Origin: Treponema sp.
GTDB taxonomy: Bacteria > Spirochaetota > Spirochaetia > Treponematales > Breznakiellaceae
Direction of reading: 5' to 3'
DNA length: 6,108 bases
NCBI GenBank assembly: GCA_031259345.1
Contig: JAIRLQ010000517.1
Span: 1 to 6,108, forward strand
In this document: one piece after another, positions 5,111 to 6,108 of the stretch
Layout: each line of letters opens with the position of its first letter
Position numbering within the stretch: the first letter of the stretch is position 1
Program-made: the position numbers and the translations under genes
Notes under the pieces: generated by a model
What the model was told of the DNA's origin: nothing
The model's database searches: none
What the model saw: the letters and a program-made list of their open reading frames with translations, nothing else

Positions 5111-6108
5111 ATGAACAGACGAGACATTGTTATTGCGGCCTTAAACCACAAAGAAACCATGCCCATTCCCTATCATATTGAATTTACCGGCCAATCCCTT
5201 GAAAGGCTTATCAAGGCGACCGGCAGGCCAAACATAGAAAACGAAATAGGTAGTTATCTCCACTATACTCAGTATTGGGGCTGGCCCGCCGAGCTGGAGG
5301 GGAACCCTGAACATTTTAAGGATGAGTTCGGCGTTGTCTGGAATCGCAGCGGTGCGGACAAGGATATAGGCGTTGTTGATGATCCGCAGATAAAGGATCT
5401 GGAAAACTGCGATTACCAATTTCCGCAGAGCGACCTTGGACGTCTCCGCCGTGACATTGAAAAACTCATTGCGTCCAAGGAGGATCGCTTTACCTTTATG
5501 GGCTTCGGCTTCTGCATGTTTGAACGAAGCTGGAGCCTTATGGGCATGGAAAATGTGCTTATCAACATGATAGCCCTGCCGGAGGAACTGGAAGCGTTTT
5601 TTGACCGGATCTGCGATTATTTCCTCCGCCTGGTGGATGTGGCCCTGGAATATGATGACCTTGACGGTATCTACTTCGGTGACGACTGGGGCCAGCAACG
5701 GGGCCTTATCATGGGCCCGGACAACTGGCGGCGCTTCATCAAACCCCGCATGGCCCGTCTTTACCAGCGTGTCAAATCCAAAGGCAAATATGTAATACAA
5801 CATTCCTGCGGGGACTGTAACGAGATCCTGAGCGATTTAATCGAAATCGGTATCGACTGTTACCAGACCTTCCAGCCGGAAATCTATGACATCCATGAGG
5901 TAAAACGGAAATACGGAGACAGGCTTGCAATCTGGGGCGGGGTTTCCACCCAGCAAGTTCTGCCCCGCCTTAAACCCACAGAGGTGCAGGATGAAATTGT
6001 CCGGGTGGTAAAGGCCCTGAGTAATTCCGGCGGCCTCATCATCGCCCCCACCCACGCCCTGCCCTTTGACGTGCCGCCCGAAAACATCCTTGCCATGGCG
6101 GAGATGTT
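5111..6108 (+). CDS. UroD-superfamily (uroporphyrinogen decarboxylase-like) protein, probable methyltransferase, 3' end outside window
   Basis: The frame is open from ATG 5111 to the window edge, 332 codons without a stop, so nearly the whole protein (family about 340-390) is present. The start M-N-R-R-D-I-V-I-A-A-L-N-H-K-E-T matches the typical N terminus of UroD-like proteins. I-Y-F-G-D-D-W-G-Q-Q near residue 190, H-S-C-G at 231-234 and W-G-G-V-S-T-Q-Q-V-L-P near 277-286 also fit. It ends in A-P-T-H-A-L-P-F-D-V-P-P-E-N-I-L. The H-x-C-G motif (H231, C233) corresponds to zinc ligands of the MtaA/MtbA corrinoid methyltransferase branch, but the third ligand Cys is a His here (H315). True heme-pathway HemE is unlikely given these motifs. 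The substrate is unknown, and no corrinoid protein lies in view. No clear ribosome site precedes the ATG, unlike the other genes here. Confidence 0.85.
   Translation, partial: MNRRDIVIAALNHKETMPIPYHIEFTGQSLERLIKATGRPNIENEIGSYLHYTQYWGWPAELEGNPEHFKDEFGVVWNRSGADKDIGVVDDPQIKDLENCDYQFPQSDLGRLRRDIEKLIASKEDRFTFMGFGFCMFERSWSLMGMENVLINMIALPEELEAFFDRICDYFLRLVDVALEYDDLDGIYFGDDWGQQRGLIMGPDNWRRFIKPRMARLYQRVKSKGKYVIQHSCGDCNEILSDLIEIGIDCYQTFQPEIYDIHEVKRKYGDRLAIWGGVSTQQVLPRLKPTEVQDEIVRVVKALSNSGGLIIAPTHALPFDVPPENILAMAEM

Noticed and set aside
5141..5803. A 220-codon open frame on the minus strand
   Set aside because: It lies wholly antisense to the UroD-like gene, whose sense frame carries the family motifs. 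It has no family resemblance that I recognise.

Overview
The window has about 50% GC, strong AGGAG-type Shine-Dalgarno sites and tightly packed genes. An Rpn-type nuclease tail with EEGR repeats, a PocR-AraC regulator and a UroD-like methyltransferase suggest an anaerobic gut bacterium. A spirochaete of the termite-gut Treponema kind fits best. That assignment rests on gene content and composition only, not on a marker gene.

Left part (1-2643, + strand). The window opens inside the 3' end of an Rpn/PD-(D/E)XK transposase-like gene whose tail carries a 12-bp tandem repeat. A 215-bp gap without a gene follows, with a weak promoter candidate, a 12-bp palindrome and a hairpin. Next comes a two-gene pyridine salvage operon. 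pncA (nicotinamidase, nicotinamide to nicotinate) overlaps pncB (nicotinate phosphoribosyltransferase, nicotinate to NaMN) in an ATGA junction. pncA is broken in this sequence: one G is missing from a G run at 639-641, so the frame opened at the good start (552) stops at 651. All expected catalytic residues are present across the two frames.

Middle part (2623-5010, - strand). Three genes are read leftward and are tightly coupled: a PocR-domain AraC-family regulator, moaA (GTP 3',8-cyclase, first step of molybdenum cofactor synthesis) and a stand-alone MOSC-domain protein. The regulator and moaA overlap in ATGA. moaA and the MOSC gene are 1 nt apart, and the MOSC ribosome site lies in the codons for the MoaA C-terminal Gly-Gly. 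The MOSC gene overlaps the end of pncB by 21 bp, tail to tail.

Right part (5011-6108). A 100-bp AT-rich divergent spacer holds a good promoter for the rightward gene and two TGAAC direct repeats exactly 20 bp apart, the second on the -35 box. This is a plausible operator for the adjacent regulator. The rightward gene is a UroD-superfamily protein of the corrinoid/methyltransferase-like type. It runs off the window with at least 332 codons and no stop.

The most interesting reading is that a small-molecule-sensing PocR regulator may co-control a Moco gene pair and a UroD-like methyltransferase. This is inferred from layout, not shown.
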